64,000 bases of DNA, from assembly GCF_000447205.1 (NCBI RefSeq), contig NZ_AUWY01000100.1:1-64000 (forward strand), read 5' to 3'. Each line of letters opens with the position of its first letter. The first letter of the stretch is position 1. This stretch comes from Sphingobium ummariense RL-3. Lineage in GTDB: Bacteria; Pseudomonadota; Alphaproteobacteria; Sphingomonadales; Sphingomonadaceae. The notes under the pieces were generated by a model that ran no database searches, was not told the origin of the DNA, and worked only from the letters and a program-made list of their open reading frames with translations. Of the stretch, positions 54,042 to 61,475 are shown in pieces. A program made the position numbers and the translations under genes.

Positions 54042-55592
54042 TCATGCGAAAGCCCCCATGGCGCGGCCGGTGTTGACGTCTACGTCCATACCCGTAGCAA
54101 CCACCTTCTGCGTCTTCACGGAAACGCCCCGATCGGCGCTCACATGAAGCGCGACCTGCGCCTTTTGCGGTTGTGGAGCTACAGCCGCTCCCTTGCGGGA
54201 TGGTGCCCGAGTTGCGCGCGTGTGGGGCCTCGCCTCCATCGAGTCGAAGAACGGGACGCCGTTCGATGAATTGCGCGCGGGTCGCCGATCCATAGTGTCG
54301 AAGAACGGCACACCGTTTGAAGGCTTCGGCTTTGCCTGCCGGGTCGCCCGGTCGCGCGCCTGCTGATACCCATGCAAGGCGTCTAGGCCGTTGCGAAGCG
54401 CGCGAAGCTGCGGCGGTAGCAAGGGCGTGATGTCGATCGCTCCGGCCTTTTGCTTGAGATAGACGGCCGCATTGGCGATGTCGCGGATGCCGTTGGCAAC
54501 AGTGCGGAAATCCCTTCCATATTGCTCCCACGGCTGATCCCCGATCACCTTCACCACGGACGTAAGCGCCTGGCTTGTGCTCTTCGCCCAGCTGTCCGCC
54601 GATCCATTGGCCTCGGCGTTTTCGAAAGCGGCGCCGGCCCGATCAAGCTGGCGCTTCACCTCGTCTCCGAAGCCGTTTTTCCACACCTTGACCGCCTGCT
54701 GTGACATTCGGTCGGTCAGGTTATTCCACTTGCCCAGCGTGGTCTTGGACAGAAGGTCGCCGCCTCCGCCGAACTTCTCCGCAAGGATTTGAAGCGTGGC
54801 GCGCTCGACCTCGTTGCCCGCCTTGTTGACGATCTTTACCATGTCTTTTCCAAGGCGATCGACATAGCGCAGCGTTACCTTGCCGTCCTTCTGGCTTGGC
54901 GTGATGCCGAACTCGCGCATGCGCTCATATTGCTCGGTCTTGGCGTCTGCGAGCATGCCGATCGCATCGTCATAGGTCTTGTTGAGGGCGGCAGCGGCAT
55001 CCCCGAGAGTCGCCAGCGAGCCGTTCATGGGATTGATGCCGGCGTTCCTCGCGTTGATGAACGCCTGCGTCACCTGGGCAAGGTCATAGGGCGTGTTGGC
55101 CGCGAACTTGGTGATCCAGTCCAAGTCCTTCTTGGCGGCGGCGGCGTTCCGGCCTTCCAGCCCGAACAGCTGCGTCTCGAAATTCTCTGACTGGATACCG
55201 GCGCTCATGATCTTGTACAGGCCACCGACTGCCGCCGCGCCGCCGATGGTGCCGGCAGTCAGCACGCCGCTGCGAAGCGCGCCACCGAGCAGGCCGCCCG
55301 CCTTGAACGCCAGCTTGCCCATTGTCGCGTCGGAAATCTCCATCCGACGTTCCAGGGCGAGCAGAGCGGCGCCGGCCCGTCGCGCGCCGGCCGCGACGCG
55401 CTGGCCCATGGTTTCGCCCGCTCTTCCCAGCCCGCGCGCCGATCGCTCGGAGCGCTCCATATGGCGTCCCATGGCGCCGATCGCCGCGCCGGTCGATTGG
55501 CTCGACCGCCCCGCTGCGGCAACGTCGCTACGGAACTTGTCGAGCGGCCGGCCAGTGCGGTTCACCGCTTCTAGGATGAGGCTAAGTTTCAC
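54042..55592 (-). CDS. Phage tail tape measure protein
   Basis: The 516-residue protein starts at GTG 55592 (VKLSLILEAVNRTGRPLDKF), overlapping the stop of the preceding small frame (GTGA). The N-terminus resembles tape measure starts, and an Ala/Gly/Arg-rich helical region (30-110) leads into a hydrophobic segment (GGLLGGALRSGVLTAGTIGG). A conserved globular block follows (FETQLFGLEGRNAAAAKKDL, NTPYDLAQVTQAFINARNAG). Two short repeats, NGVPFFDTMDRRP and NGVPFFDSMEARP, lie near the C-terminus. It is short for a tape measure and is the last gene before the prophage end. Confidence 0.82.
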   Translation of the reverse strand: MKLSLILEAVNRTGRPLDKFRSDVAAAGRSSQSTGAAIGAMGRHMERSERSARGLGRAGETMGQRVAAGARRAGAALLALERRMEISDATMGKLAFKAGGLLGGALRSGVLTAGTIGGAAAVGGLYKIMSAGIQSENFETQLFGLEGRNAAAAKKDLDWITKFAANTPYDLAQVTQAFINARNAGINPMNGSLATLGDAAAALNKTYDDAIGMLADAKTEQYERMREFGITPSQKDGKVTLRYVDRLGKDMVKIVNKAGNEVERATLQILAEKFGGGGDLLSKTTLGKWNNLTDRMSQQAVKVWKNGFGDEVKRQLDRAGAAFENAEANGSADSWAKSTSQALTSVVKVIGDQPWEQYGRDFRTVANGIRDIANAAVYLKQKAGAIDITPLLPPQLRALRNGLDALHGYQQARDRATRQAKPKPSNGVPFFDTMDRRPARNSSNGVPFFDSMEARPHTRATRAPSRKGAAVAPQPQKAQVALHVSADRGVSVKTQKVVATGMDVDVNTGRAMGAFA

Positions 55593-55750
55593 TCTTTCAT
55601 TTCCTTGGCGATGCGTTCCGCCTGGTCCAGCCAAAGCTCCAGCATTCTATCGTCCAGGGACAGCGCGTCGCGCAGCGCCATGCCGTGTCCCAGCACGAGG
55701 CTGCCTAGGAGATCGCGCCAGTTGCTGTACCAGGCTGCAAGAAATGACCG
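55589..55750 (-). CDS. Probable frameshift extension of the tail assembly chaperone
   Basis: After the gp41-like gene, the -1 frame stays open from about 55750 to a TGA at 55589-55591 and reads FLAAWYSNWRDLLGS then MALRDALSLDDRMLELWLDQ. This looks like the C-terminal extension made by programmed frameshifting in lambda G/GT-type and Mu-like tail chaperones. I see no classical slippery heptamer. Alternatively ATG 55681 starts a separate 30-residue protein. It overlaps the tape measure start by 4 nt. Confidence 0.5.
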   Translation of the reverse strand, partial: RSFLAAWYSNWRDLLGSLVLGHGMALRDALSLDDRMLELWLDQAERIAKEMKE

Positions 55751-56019
55751 AATATCTGGTCAATGCGCTCGCAATCGGCCGCGTCGATCTTGAGCAGCAC
55801 GACGCGCGGCTCGCCGGTCATGTCGGCGAGGATTCGCGCGACCTTCTCGGAATAGACGATCGGCTCGTCAAGGATGAGCCGATCGGCCAGGGTGAGGCGG
55901 CGCAGCTGGAGCGTTTCGAGTAGCTTTTCCTCCTCGCCCACCCGGTATTTCACGGGGTAGAGGAGGGTGTAGCGGTTGCTGCCGTCTAGGAACGGCGGCC
56001 GGTCTTTCGGGTCGCTCAT
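55705..56019 (-). CDS. Tail assembly chaperone, Mu gp41-like
   Basis: This 104-residue protein has the pattern YTLLYPVKYRVGEEEKLLETL-QLRRLTLADRLIL (given in two parts), then ARILADMTGEPRVVLLKIDA and a final DQIFGHFL. This matches gp41-family tail assembly proteins (substrate-binding chaperones for the tape measure). It is located directly upstream of the tape measure gene, as in Mu-like phages. The start ATG 56019 overlaps the preceding stop (ATGA). Confidence 0.75.
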   Translation of the reverse strand: MSDPKDRPPFLDGSNRYTLLYPVKYRVGEEEKLLETLQLRRLTLADRLILDEPIVYSEKVARILADMTGEPRVVLLKIDAADCERIDQIFGHFLQPGTATGAIS

Positions 56020-56309
56020 ATTGCGGTTTCCTTTGCTTGGACCGGCTCATTGCCCGGCCCTGCCTCGACCTCGCGAAACGCCGCTGCAAGGCCCCCACGA
56101 AGGTCGTAGGTGCGCAGGATGTCCTGCGGCACCTTCTTGCCGTCTCCGTCGCGCATGGAATGGTGGCAGGCCTTCACGAGCGTTTCGTCAGGCGGCGGCG
56201 CACCATCGGCAAGCGGGCTGAAATCGACCTTGTCGATGGTCCAGGGCCGGAGAGAACCGTTCACCCGCCGCGTGCTGGAGAGGGGAACGACATAGTGAAG
56301 CGTCAGCAT
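56016..56309 (-). CDS. Phage hypothetical protein (97 aa)
   Basis: It begins MLTLHYVVPLSSTRRVNGSL with AAGG upstream of ATG 56309. The only notable stretch is VKACHHSMRDGDGKK with a His pair. No family recognised. It is coupled to the tail chaperone gene by a 4-nt overlap, so a tail-related role is likely from position only. Confidence 0.65.
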   Translation of the reverse strand: MLTLHYVVPLSSTRRVNGSLRPWTIDKVDFSPLADGAPPPDETLVKACHHSMRDGDGKKVPQDILRTYDLRGGLAAAFREVEAGPGNEPVQAKETAI

Positions 56310-56344
56310 GATCGGGGCCTTGTGGTTCGAAGGGGGTATGCGGC

Positions 56345-56926
56345 TCAGTTGGCGGGCCTGACCGCGCCGATAGCGGCGTTGATCTCGTCTTTGAGACGCG
56401 TTGCCTCCGCCTCCAATTTGCGGAGCTTGCTATCGACTTCACGCAACTTCGCCATCCGATCCATTTTTTTCATGCCGTGCTTCGCGGCGGGCCAGATCCG
56501 TTCGACCATTGCAGGCAGTTGTGCCCGGATGATGTCACGCATAAAATAGGTCACGGCAGCGACGTCGATCTCCCTTTGATCCTTGCCAAGCGCGGAGAAT
56601 GGCAAAATAGCGCCCCTATCCGCAGCAGGGGGCATGCCGCCGATCATCAACAGGGACGGTTGGGCGTTCCCTACCTTCTCGGCGGCGCCAGGCTCGCGCA
56701 TCTCCCTATCGGAGAGGAACCAGGACATCCTTCCTAAAAAGCTCGCCTCGGCGTTAACCAGGCCACGCTCAAATGCCGCCACAATCTCCTCTGTGTGTAC
56801 TGGCGCCCATTCGATCTTATTGCGCTCGGCCTTTGCCTGTTCGATCTCTCCCGTGACCTGCGCCAGCTGGTTCTTGGTTGCGGCAAGCGCGCTGGCAAAG
56901 CCGTCGATCATTTCGCTCAGTGACAT
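56345..56926 (-). CDS. Phage hypothetical protein with terminal coiled coils (193 aa)
   Basis: ATG 56926 has AAAGGA upstream. Residues 1-40 (MSLSEMIDGFASALAATKNQ) and 155-190 (LREVDSKLRKLEAEATRLKD) are coiled-coil helices around a globular centre with MSWFLSDREMREPG. No match to a known family is recognised. It lies between protease I and the tail chaperone, where capsid or tail-tube genes would be expected in a complete Mu-like phage. Confidence 0.65.
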   Translation of the reverse strand: MSLSEMIDGFASALAATKNQLAQVTGEIEQAKAERNKIEWAPVHTEEIVAAFERGLVNAEASFLGRMSWFLSDREMREPGAAEKVGNAQPSLLMIGGMPPAADRGAILPFSALGKDQREIDVAAVTYFMRDIIRAQLPAMVERIWPAAKHGMKKMDRMAKLREVDSKLRKLEAEATRLKDEINAAIGAVRPAN

Positions 56927-56966
56927 GGTACGTCCTTTCAAAGGTGGGGTTGGAGGGCCGGCCGGG

Positions 56967-58043
56967 TCAGGCCTGCTGATCGTTCTTGGCGGCAAGGAAA
57001 TCCGCGTGGCTCATGCCGATCTTCGCGCAGACCGCGACCTCATCGGCCGACAGGGCCGTGAATTTGGCCGGGACTGGGACCTTGCGCGGCGACAAGCCGG
57101 CCGCGACGCCGGCCGGTACGTAAGGCTTGGCGGCAAGGAAATCGGCATGGCTCATGCCCAGCGCCGCGCACACTTCGATCTCTTCGGCCGACAAAGCCGC
57201 GTGCGTTGGCGGCATGGGTGCCCCGAGATGCAGGAGCGAGGCCGCTACCGCCACGGGCACGTCCAGCTTGGCGGCGAGGAAATCGGCATGACTTAGGTTG
57301 AGGGCCGCGCAGGCGGCGCGCTCGTCGGCGGACAGGCGCTCCATTCCCGTGCCCCGGTAGAAAGAGGCGGCGATGCCCGCGCGCTCCGCATCCTCCTCCA
57401 TCTGGCTGATTTTCAGTTGCAGGTAGGCGGCGAAGTCGATCCCTATCCTACGGGCATGGTGCTGCTCTTCTTCCGTCAAGGCTGTCTGAATTTCGCCCGG
57501 TGAGCCGCGCGCGGCTGCCTTCAGTTCCTCCAGCGTCAGCGGCTGGAATTCGCCTTCCACCAACCTACCGCCCATACGGATGGCAGCCGCGACGGCCGGC
57601 AAGTCGATCGCGCCGATCGTGACAAGGGCGGCGTTCTTTAGTTGCAGGACCTCGCCTGTCTTCCCCGCCAGGAAGAGGGGGCTTAGGTAACGATATTCGC
57701 GCGCGGCGATCTTCTGTGCGGCGGCGCTGGTCCATTCCACCTCGGCATAGATGCCGTCCGGTTCGGCGGTGAGGGAGGAGGCCTTTGCCCACCCGGCCGC
57801 GATTGCGGCCTGGTCCCGCTGCACGGCATGGCCGTAATCGAAATTGAAGTCTGCCGATCCCAGCCAGGCGCGCGTCGCGTCAACGATGCGCTCGGCATGC
57901 TGCTGGTCGCGGACAGTGTAGGGGCCGCGTCCGTCGCGCATTTCGATCCGCCCGACCGGCAGCAGCTTCACCCGGCGCGGGACGCCGCCAACCGGCGCCA
58001 TGTCGATCGGGCTGGCGGCCACCTCAATGAACAGATCAGACAT
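56967..58043 (-). CDS. Mu-like phage protease I (with C-terminal repeats)
   Basis: The 358-residue product starts at ATG 58043 (MSDLFIEVAASPI), with GGAAGGA 5-6 nt upstream. The protease domain carries FNFDYGHAVQRDQAAIAAGW near 68, YAEVEWTSAAAQKIAAREYR near 100 and YRYLSPLFLAGKTGEVLQL, the signature of Mu gpI-type prohead proteases. The C-terminal third has three repeats of about 45 residues with the core SHADFLAAK (near 240, 290 and 345), probably the scaffold portion. No capsid gene follows in the window. Confidence 0.88.
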   Translation of the reverse strand: MSDLFIEVAASPIDMAPVGGVPRRVKLLPVGRIEMRDGRGPYTVRDQQHAERIVDATRAWLGSADFNFDYGHAVQRDQAAIAAGWAKASSLTAEPDGIYAEVEWTSAAAQKIAAREYRYLSPLFLAGKTGEVLQLKNAALVTIGAIDLPAVAAAIRMGGRLVEGEFQPLTLEELKAAARGSPGEIQTALTEEEQHHARRIGIDFAAYLQLKISQMEEDAERAGIAASFYRGTGMERLSADERAACAALNLSHADFLAAKLDVPVAVAASLLHLGAPMPPTHAALSAEEIEVCAALGMSHADFLAAKPYVPAGVAAGLSPRKVPVPAKFTALSADEVAVCAKIGMSHADFLAAKNDQQA

Positions 58044-58102
58044 GGGCATTCCTTCCACGGGGAGGGCTTGGGCAAACGGCGGCGCGGGAGATGGTGAGGG
58101 CT

Positions 58103-58552
58103 TCAACCATACTGGTTCCAGCGCCGGCCCGTATCGAGTGCCGGCAATCTTCCGACAGCCCTCAGGCCCGCCGCTAGGAAACGGGCGTGGCGCTCGGACA
58201 TCCCGACCAGGGTGGCCACTTTCCTATTCGGGAGTCCTGCCAGCTTCGCCCACCGGATGACATTCTGGTCCGCGCGGTTCTTCGCCGTGCTAAGGCTGGG
58301 AACGTCGATGCTGCAGCCGCCAAGTTCCTCCGCGATCAGCTTCGCTTGGGCCACGCCAACGACTTGGGCGAGTTCGCAGTCGGGCGTTATGTTGCGCGGG
58401 ATGCGGACATAGATTACCGTCCCACCAAAGGCAGACTGGATTTTGTCCGCGACCTCTCGTCCGCATCTGCGCCGCGCGGTGGAAAGAATACATTGCCGGT
58501 CTGCATCATCCCAGACTTCATCACCGTCTTCGATGAACTCATTATCTATCAT
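58103..58552 (-). CDS. Mor-like transcriptional activator
   Basis: The 149-residue protein starts at ATG 58552 (MIDNEFIEDGDEVWDDADRQ); a start at 58723 with its own purine-rich site is possible. VADKIQSAFGGTVIYVRIPR near 38 resembles the Mor dimerisation strand (GG-x-x-IYIP). The C-terminal HTH is VIRWAKLAGLPNRKVATLVG then SERHARFLAAGL. Mor switches on the middle or late genes of Mu-like phages. An 18-bp perfect palindrome lies 53 bp upstream of this start. Confidence 0.72.
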   Translation of the reverse strand: MIDNEFIEDGDEVWDDADRQCILSTARRRCGREVADKIQSAFGGTVIYVRIPRNITPDCELAQVVGVAQAKLIAEELGGCSIDVPSLSTAKNRADQNVIRWAKLAGLPNRKVATLVGMSERHARFLAAGLRAVGRLPALDTGRRWNQYG

Positions 58553-58604
58553 CGCCGTCCCTTTCCTGACGACGAATAGATAACCGGAGAAACCTCCTAC
58601 TACA

Positions 58605-58622
58605 GGAGGAGATATCTCCTCC
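58605..58622. promoter_or_regulatory. 18-bp perfect palindrome upstream of Mor-like gene
   Basis: GGAGGAGATATCTCCTCC is its own reverse complement. Just beside it CCTCCT-ACTAC-AGGAGG forms a second inverted repeat sharing the same arm. The site lies between the two Mor-like genes and could be an operator or activator site controlling the downstream late genes. Confidence 0.6.
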
Positions 58623-58829
58623 CGATGCTCTATTAGCGGGCGCTTTCGCTTCATCGAACGCCAAGTCGCGCCGATTTTCACCGCGCCATTGACCGGAACG
58701 GCAGTGGTGAGGGGATTAAGCATGGGCCGCCCCCTTTGAGGACGGCGGCAGCAGCCCGCGTGGGCCGTGCTTGACGCGCCGGGCAACGGCTGAAATCGCT
58801 TTGGATGCAGCGGAGCGCTCTGCAAGGGA

Positions 58830-59510
58830 TCAAGCATGACCGCGTGCCCTGGTCGTGGGCGCCGCGTAGAGCCCTGCCGTTTCGGGAAGCGCGGCCGGCG
58901 ACAGATACCCGGCCCGGCGCAGCCTGCCGACGATATAAAGTACCTGTTGCCGCTCGCCGCCGATCAGCCCGGCCACGGTATCGGTGCCAAGGCCAGCCAG
59001 CTTCGCCCAAGCGATCACTGGCCAACGTTGCTGCACATCGGAGCGCCCGCCGCACGTTATGTTTACGCGGCTTGCGGCCTCGGGGCAGGACGCGAAGCTT
59101 TCATAGCCCATAAGCCGCCATAAGGGCGACTGTTCCCGCTGGGGCAGTCTGCCGGCCGCGCGCGCGAGGGCGAGGATTTTGTAAACATAGGTCTCTGTGC
59201 AGTCGGCATGCCGGGCGGTTTCGCTGCGCGACAGCCCAATTCGCGCTGCCCAAAGGATAATCGCTTCTCGCGATTTCGTGGTAGGCCGGGGGACATAGTG
59301 GCTTGTCCGATGAAGTTCCGCGCAGACTTTCAGGGCCGCTTGCAGTCCGATTGCCCTTACGAGAGGGTGGGCGGCACGAATTGCGTTGGCCGCTGGAATA
59401 TAGATGCGCTGCCCTCCAAGTTGCTCTTTGAGGCTTTTCAGTGCATCATAACCAGCAACACGCGCAACGGTGTCAACGAGGCTGATACTGTCACTGTCGT
59501 CGCTCGGCAT
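58830..59510 (-). CDS. Mor-like regulator with a second C-terminal HTH half
   Basis: The 226-residue protein starts at ATG 59510 (MPSDDSDSISLVDTVARVAG) behind GGGGAG. ALKSLKEQLGGQRIYIPAAN near 25 is the Mor-type GG-x-x-IYIP strand. A first HTH is AARIGLSRSETARHADCTET then YVYKIL. After a linker a second HTH, AWAKLAGLGTDTVAGLIGGE, resembles the HTH of the neighbouring Mor-like gene. The layout suggests duplication of the HTH unit. Nearest known role is phage middle/late gene activation. Confidence 0.7.
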   Translation of the reverse strand: MPSDDSDSISLVDTVARVAGYDALKSLKEQLGGQRIYIPAANAIRAAHPLVRAIGLQAALKVCAELHRTSHYVPRPTTKSREAIILWAARIGLSRSETARHADCTETYVYKILALARAAGRLPQREQSPLWRLMGYESFASCPEAASRVNITCGGRSDVQQRWPVIAWAKLAGLGTDTVAGLIGGERQQVLYIVGRLRRAGYLSPAALPETAGLYAAPTTRARGHA

Positions 59511-60088
59511 GAGGGCTCCCCGCTTGGAAGCCTTGTTTAGATCAACTGTATGATGCGCCCTTACATCAACGCATTGAGGCGATCCGGGGGAATGTCGCCA
59601 CGCCGCGACAAGTGCCTGGTGGGCAATGTCGCGATGGCCTGACCGTCCGTAGCGCGGCGGGACGCGCGCCGGCTCGCCATTGAGAGGGGAGGCCGGGGCC
59701 TGAATATGCCCTAGGAGCGATTTAAAAGGGCCTAAGAGGGCAAGCGGGGGAAATTTCCGAAGGAATGGGCCTTGAGCGCCCCGCGCCCTTCTAGCGGGCA
59801 ATTTTCCGGCCTTATGCGTGTAATGGGCATGCCGGCCGGAATAAGGTGGGGTCCGAAGGGTGCCGGCAAGCCGGATCGGTTTGAGCACCCGAGTTCGGAA
59901 TGCTCCACAATCGGACCCCTCGCGGCGGCATAGCGCGCATCGCTTCGCGATGCAATCAACGAGGGGTTGTCCGCCTTCCGGGGGCGCCTGTGGTAGGCGT
60001 TGAAGCTGGCCTAGGCCGGTTGGATCGAGCGCCGCGAGTGGCGGCGCGCCACGGTCCTCCGGAGGCCTGAAAGGCACCCGGAGGAGCC
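59511..60088. other. 578-bp non-coding prophage region with strong hairpins
   Basis: No credible gene spans this gap; the frames open on both strands have atypical composition and no family signal. It contains nested complementary arms at 59848-59919, a tight hairpin at 59937-59953 and a GGAAATTTCC palindrome near 59750. It lies upstream of the first Mor-like gene and may hold its promoter, a structured RNA, or both. Confidence 0.6.
59848..59953. ncRNA. Candidate structured RNA element in prophage
   Basis: Outer stem: GGGGTCCGA (59848-59856) pairs with TCGGACCCC (59911-59919). Inside it, GGGTGC (59858-59863) pairs with GCACCC (59885-59890), and CCGGCAAGCCGG (59863-59874) can form its own hairpin. 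A separate hairpin GCATCGC-TTC-GCGATGC follows at 59937-59953. The strand is not determined. Nesting of three stems in 72 nt is more than expected by chance even at high GC, but no RNA family is recognised. Confidence 0.4.
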
Positions 60089-60325
60089 TTACGCGGCCCG
60101 CCTGCCCCGCTGATCGTCGGCGCCGGCAGCAGTGCATAGCTGGGCAATCCGCCCGAAGGCCCGCTCGGCCTTTTCAAGCCGTGCCTTTGCCGATCGGGCA
60201 ATCGCCTCTACAATGTCGATGCGCTCGCCAGCCATGTTCTCGATTGCGTCCAGCAGGCGCGCCAGATCAGCCTGTATCTCCATCACGTCGGCGACGTCGT
60301 CTATGAGCGAAGGGCCGTTGATCAT
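60089..60325 (-). CDS. Phage hypothetical protein, helical (78 aa)
   Basis: ATG 60325 overlaps the stop of the 54-codon gene before it (ATGA). The product is MINGPSLIDDVADVMEIQAD followed by long amphipathic helices (LARLLDAIENMAGERIDIVE). It is probably a coiled coil. No family is recognised. Position after the GH108-like gene would suit an accessory lysis or regulatory protein, without direct support. Confidence 0.65.
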   Translation of the reverse strand: MINGPSLIDDVADVMEIQADLARLLDAIENMAGERIDIVEAIARSAKARLEKAERAFGRIAQLCTAAGADDQRGRRAA

Positions 60326-60486
60326 TCTTCCGTTTCCTTCTTGATGGACCGTGCCCGCAAGCGCGCGATGGTCGCGGCGAACGCCGCCATGCGGGGGTCA
60401 AGCTCTTCCGATTGCGCGTTGCGCCTTGCGCAGGCCGGCGCAGCGATATGGCGGAGGGAACCCGCCTCCATGGCCGGCCTACGCAT
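60322..60486 (-). CDS. Small coupled phage protein (54 aa)
   Basis: A 54-codon ORF begins at ATG 60486, overlapping the end of the GH108-like gene by 8 nt, and ends TGA 60322-60324 inside the next start codon (ATGA). It reads MRRPAMEAGSLRHIAAPACA, then a helical C-terminus (MAAFAATIARLRARSIKKET). The overlaps at both ends are the main evidence that it is translated. Function unknown. Confidence 0.55.
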   Translation of the reverse strand: MRRPAMEAGSLRHIAAPACARRNAQSEELDPRMAAFAATIARLRARSIKKETEE

Positions 60487-61459
60487 CGCCGCCGCTCCAC
60501 CCGCCCAGCCCCTTCAACCGATCGACCGTCGCGGCCAAGCCGCCCGGCGCCGGTTGTGCGAGTGTGGCGGCGCCGGTCGATCGGTATTGAGCCTTGGCCG
60601 CCTCCTGGTAGGCGATTTTCAGCACGGGCATCCCCGAGGCTGCATTGGCAAGCACGACGTCCAGCGCCGCCCTCGTCTTCTCGCCCAGGATGCCATCAAC
60701 TTTCAGCGGCGGAAGCGCGATCAGGAACTTGGCCAAGCAGCCGTTGAGCGCCCGTTGCAGCAGCTTCTTCGCCGTGACCGGGTCGCCGTTGACGCCTAGA
60801 TCGAACAGCATTTCACCGATCGGGCGCGGGAAGCTCTCCGCGTCGAGGCGCTGCCAGATGCGGGCCAACTCCACCGTGGCGGCAAATCCGCGCCGTGCGG
60901 GCCGCGCTATGTTGGCGGCAAGGCTTCCAGGCGCCGGTCGCGAGGCAGCCTCCAGTCGGCTCGGTCGCGCAACGGCGGCCTCCAGCCGTCCCGGCAATGC
61001 GAGCGCGCCCGGCCGATCCCACCGGACGCGATCGGCGGCCTCGCTCCACCGGCTGGCCTGCGCGCGCTCGAACGAGGCCCGAAGGCTCCCCCAAGCGCCC
61101 GTCACGCGGTCGCGATTCGCGATCACATGGGCGGCGCGCTCGTCTGCACTGTCGGGAATCGCACCGCGATATTTCCGGGTTGCCCAGGGTGGGCAGCGCG
61201 GCGCGTCCACATAGTCATGGACGGCGTGCATGCCCTTGGGCGTGTAGGCCTCCACAAGCTCGCTCGTGCGCCCGCGCTCCACCGCAGCCGCCCATTCATG
61301 ATAGGGGATTTTCAGGACTAGCCGGGCCTTCAAATCCTGCGCGCGGCGGGCGCGGCGGATAGCGTCGGCGGTCTGCGCCTGAATGTCGCCGATGCGCTCG
61401 GCAAGCGCCCGGTTGGAAAACGAGTTGTGATTGGTCGGGATAGGTGCGTGCATGCCCAT
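60479..61459 (-). CDS. Phage protein with GH108-type C-terminal (peptidoglycan-binding) half, no catalytic N-terminus
   Basis: The 326-residue protein starts at ATG 61459 behind AGAGGGA. The C-terminal part matches N-acetylmuramidase (ZliS, GH108) C-termini: GEMLFDLGVNGDPVTAKKLL near 220, then LKVDGILGEKTRAALD near 260 (PG_binding_3-like). The usual N-terminal catalytic motif with EGG is absent. Instead residues 1-140 are an unrelated helical region (FSNRALAERIGDIQAQTADA). A linker at 140-200 has repeats of the type RPxRLEAA. Either a lysin that lost its catalytic part or a repurposed wall-binding protein. Confidence 0.65.
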   Translation of the reverse strand: MGMHAPIPTNHNSFSNRALAERIGDIQAQTADAIRRARRAQDLKARLVLKIPYHEWAAAVERGRTSELVEAYTPKGMHAVHDYVDAPRCPPWATRKYRGAIPDSADERAAHVIANRDRVTGAWGSLRASFERAQASRWSEAADRVRWDRPGALALPGRLEAAVARPSRLEAASRPAPGSLAANIARPARRGFAATVELARIWQRLDAESFPRPIGEMLFDLGVNGDPVTAKKLLQRALNGCLAKFLIALPPLKVDGILGEKTRAALDVVLANAASGMPVLKIAYQEAAKAQYRSTGAATLAQPAPGGLAATVDRLKGLGGWSGGDA

Positions 61460-61475
61460 GGGGAATCCCTCTGCC

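Noticed and set aside
54000-54045. 39-codon ORF after the tape measure gene with an overlapping ATG
   Set aside because: It has no family signal and atypical composition. The overlap alone is not enough, and the region belongs to the prophage end.
59732-59959. 75-codon minus-strand frame in the prophage gap
   Set aside because: It lies over the strongest hairpin region, has no good ribosome site and a Pro/Arg-rich product with no recognisable domain.
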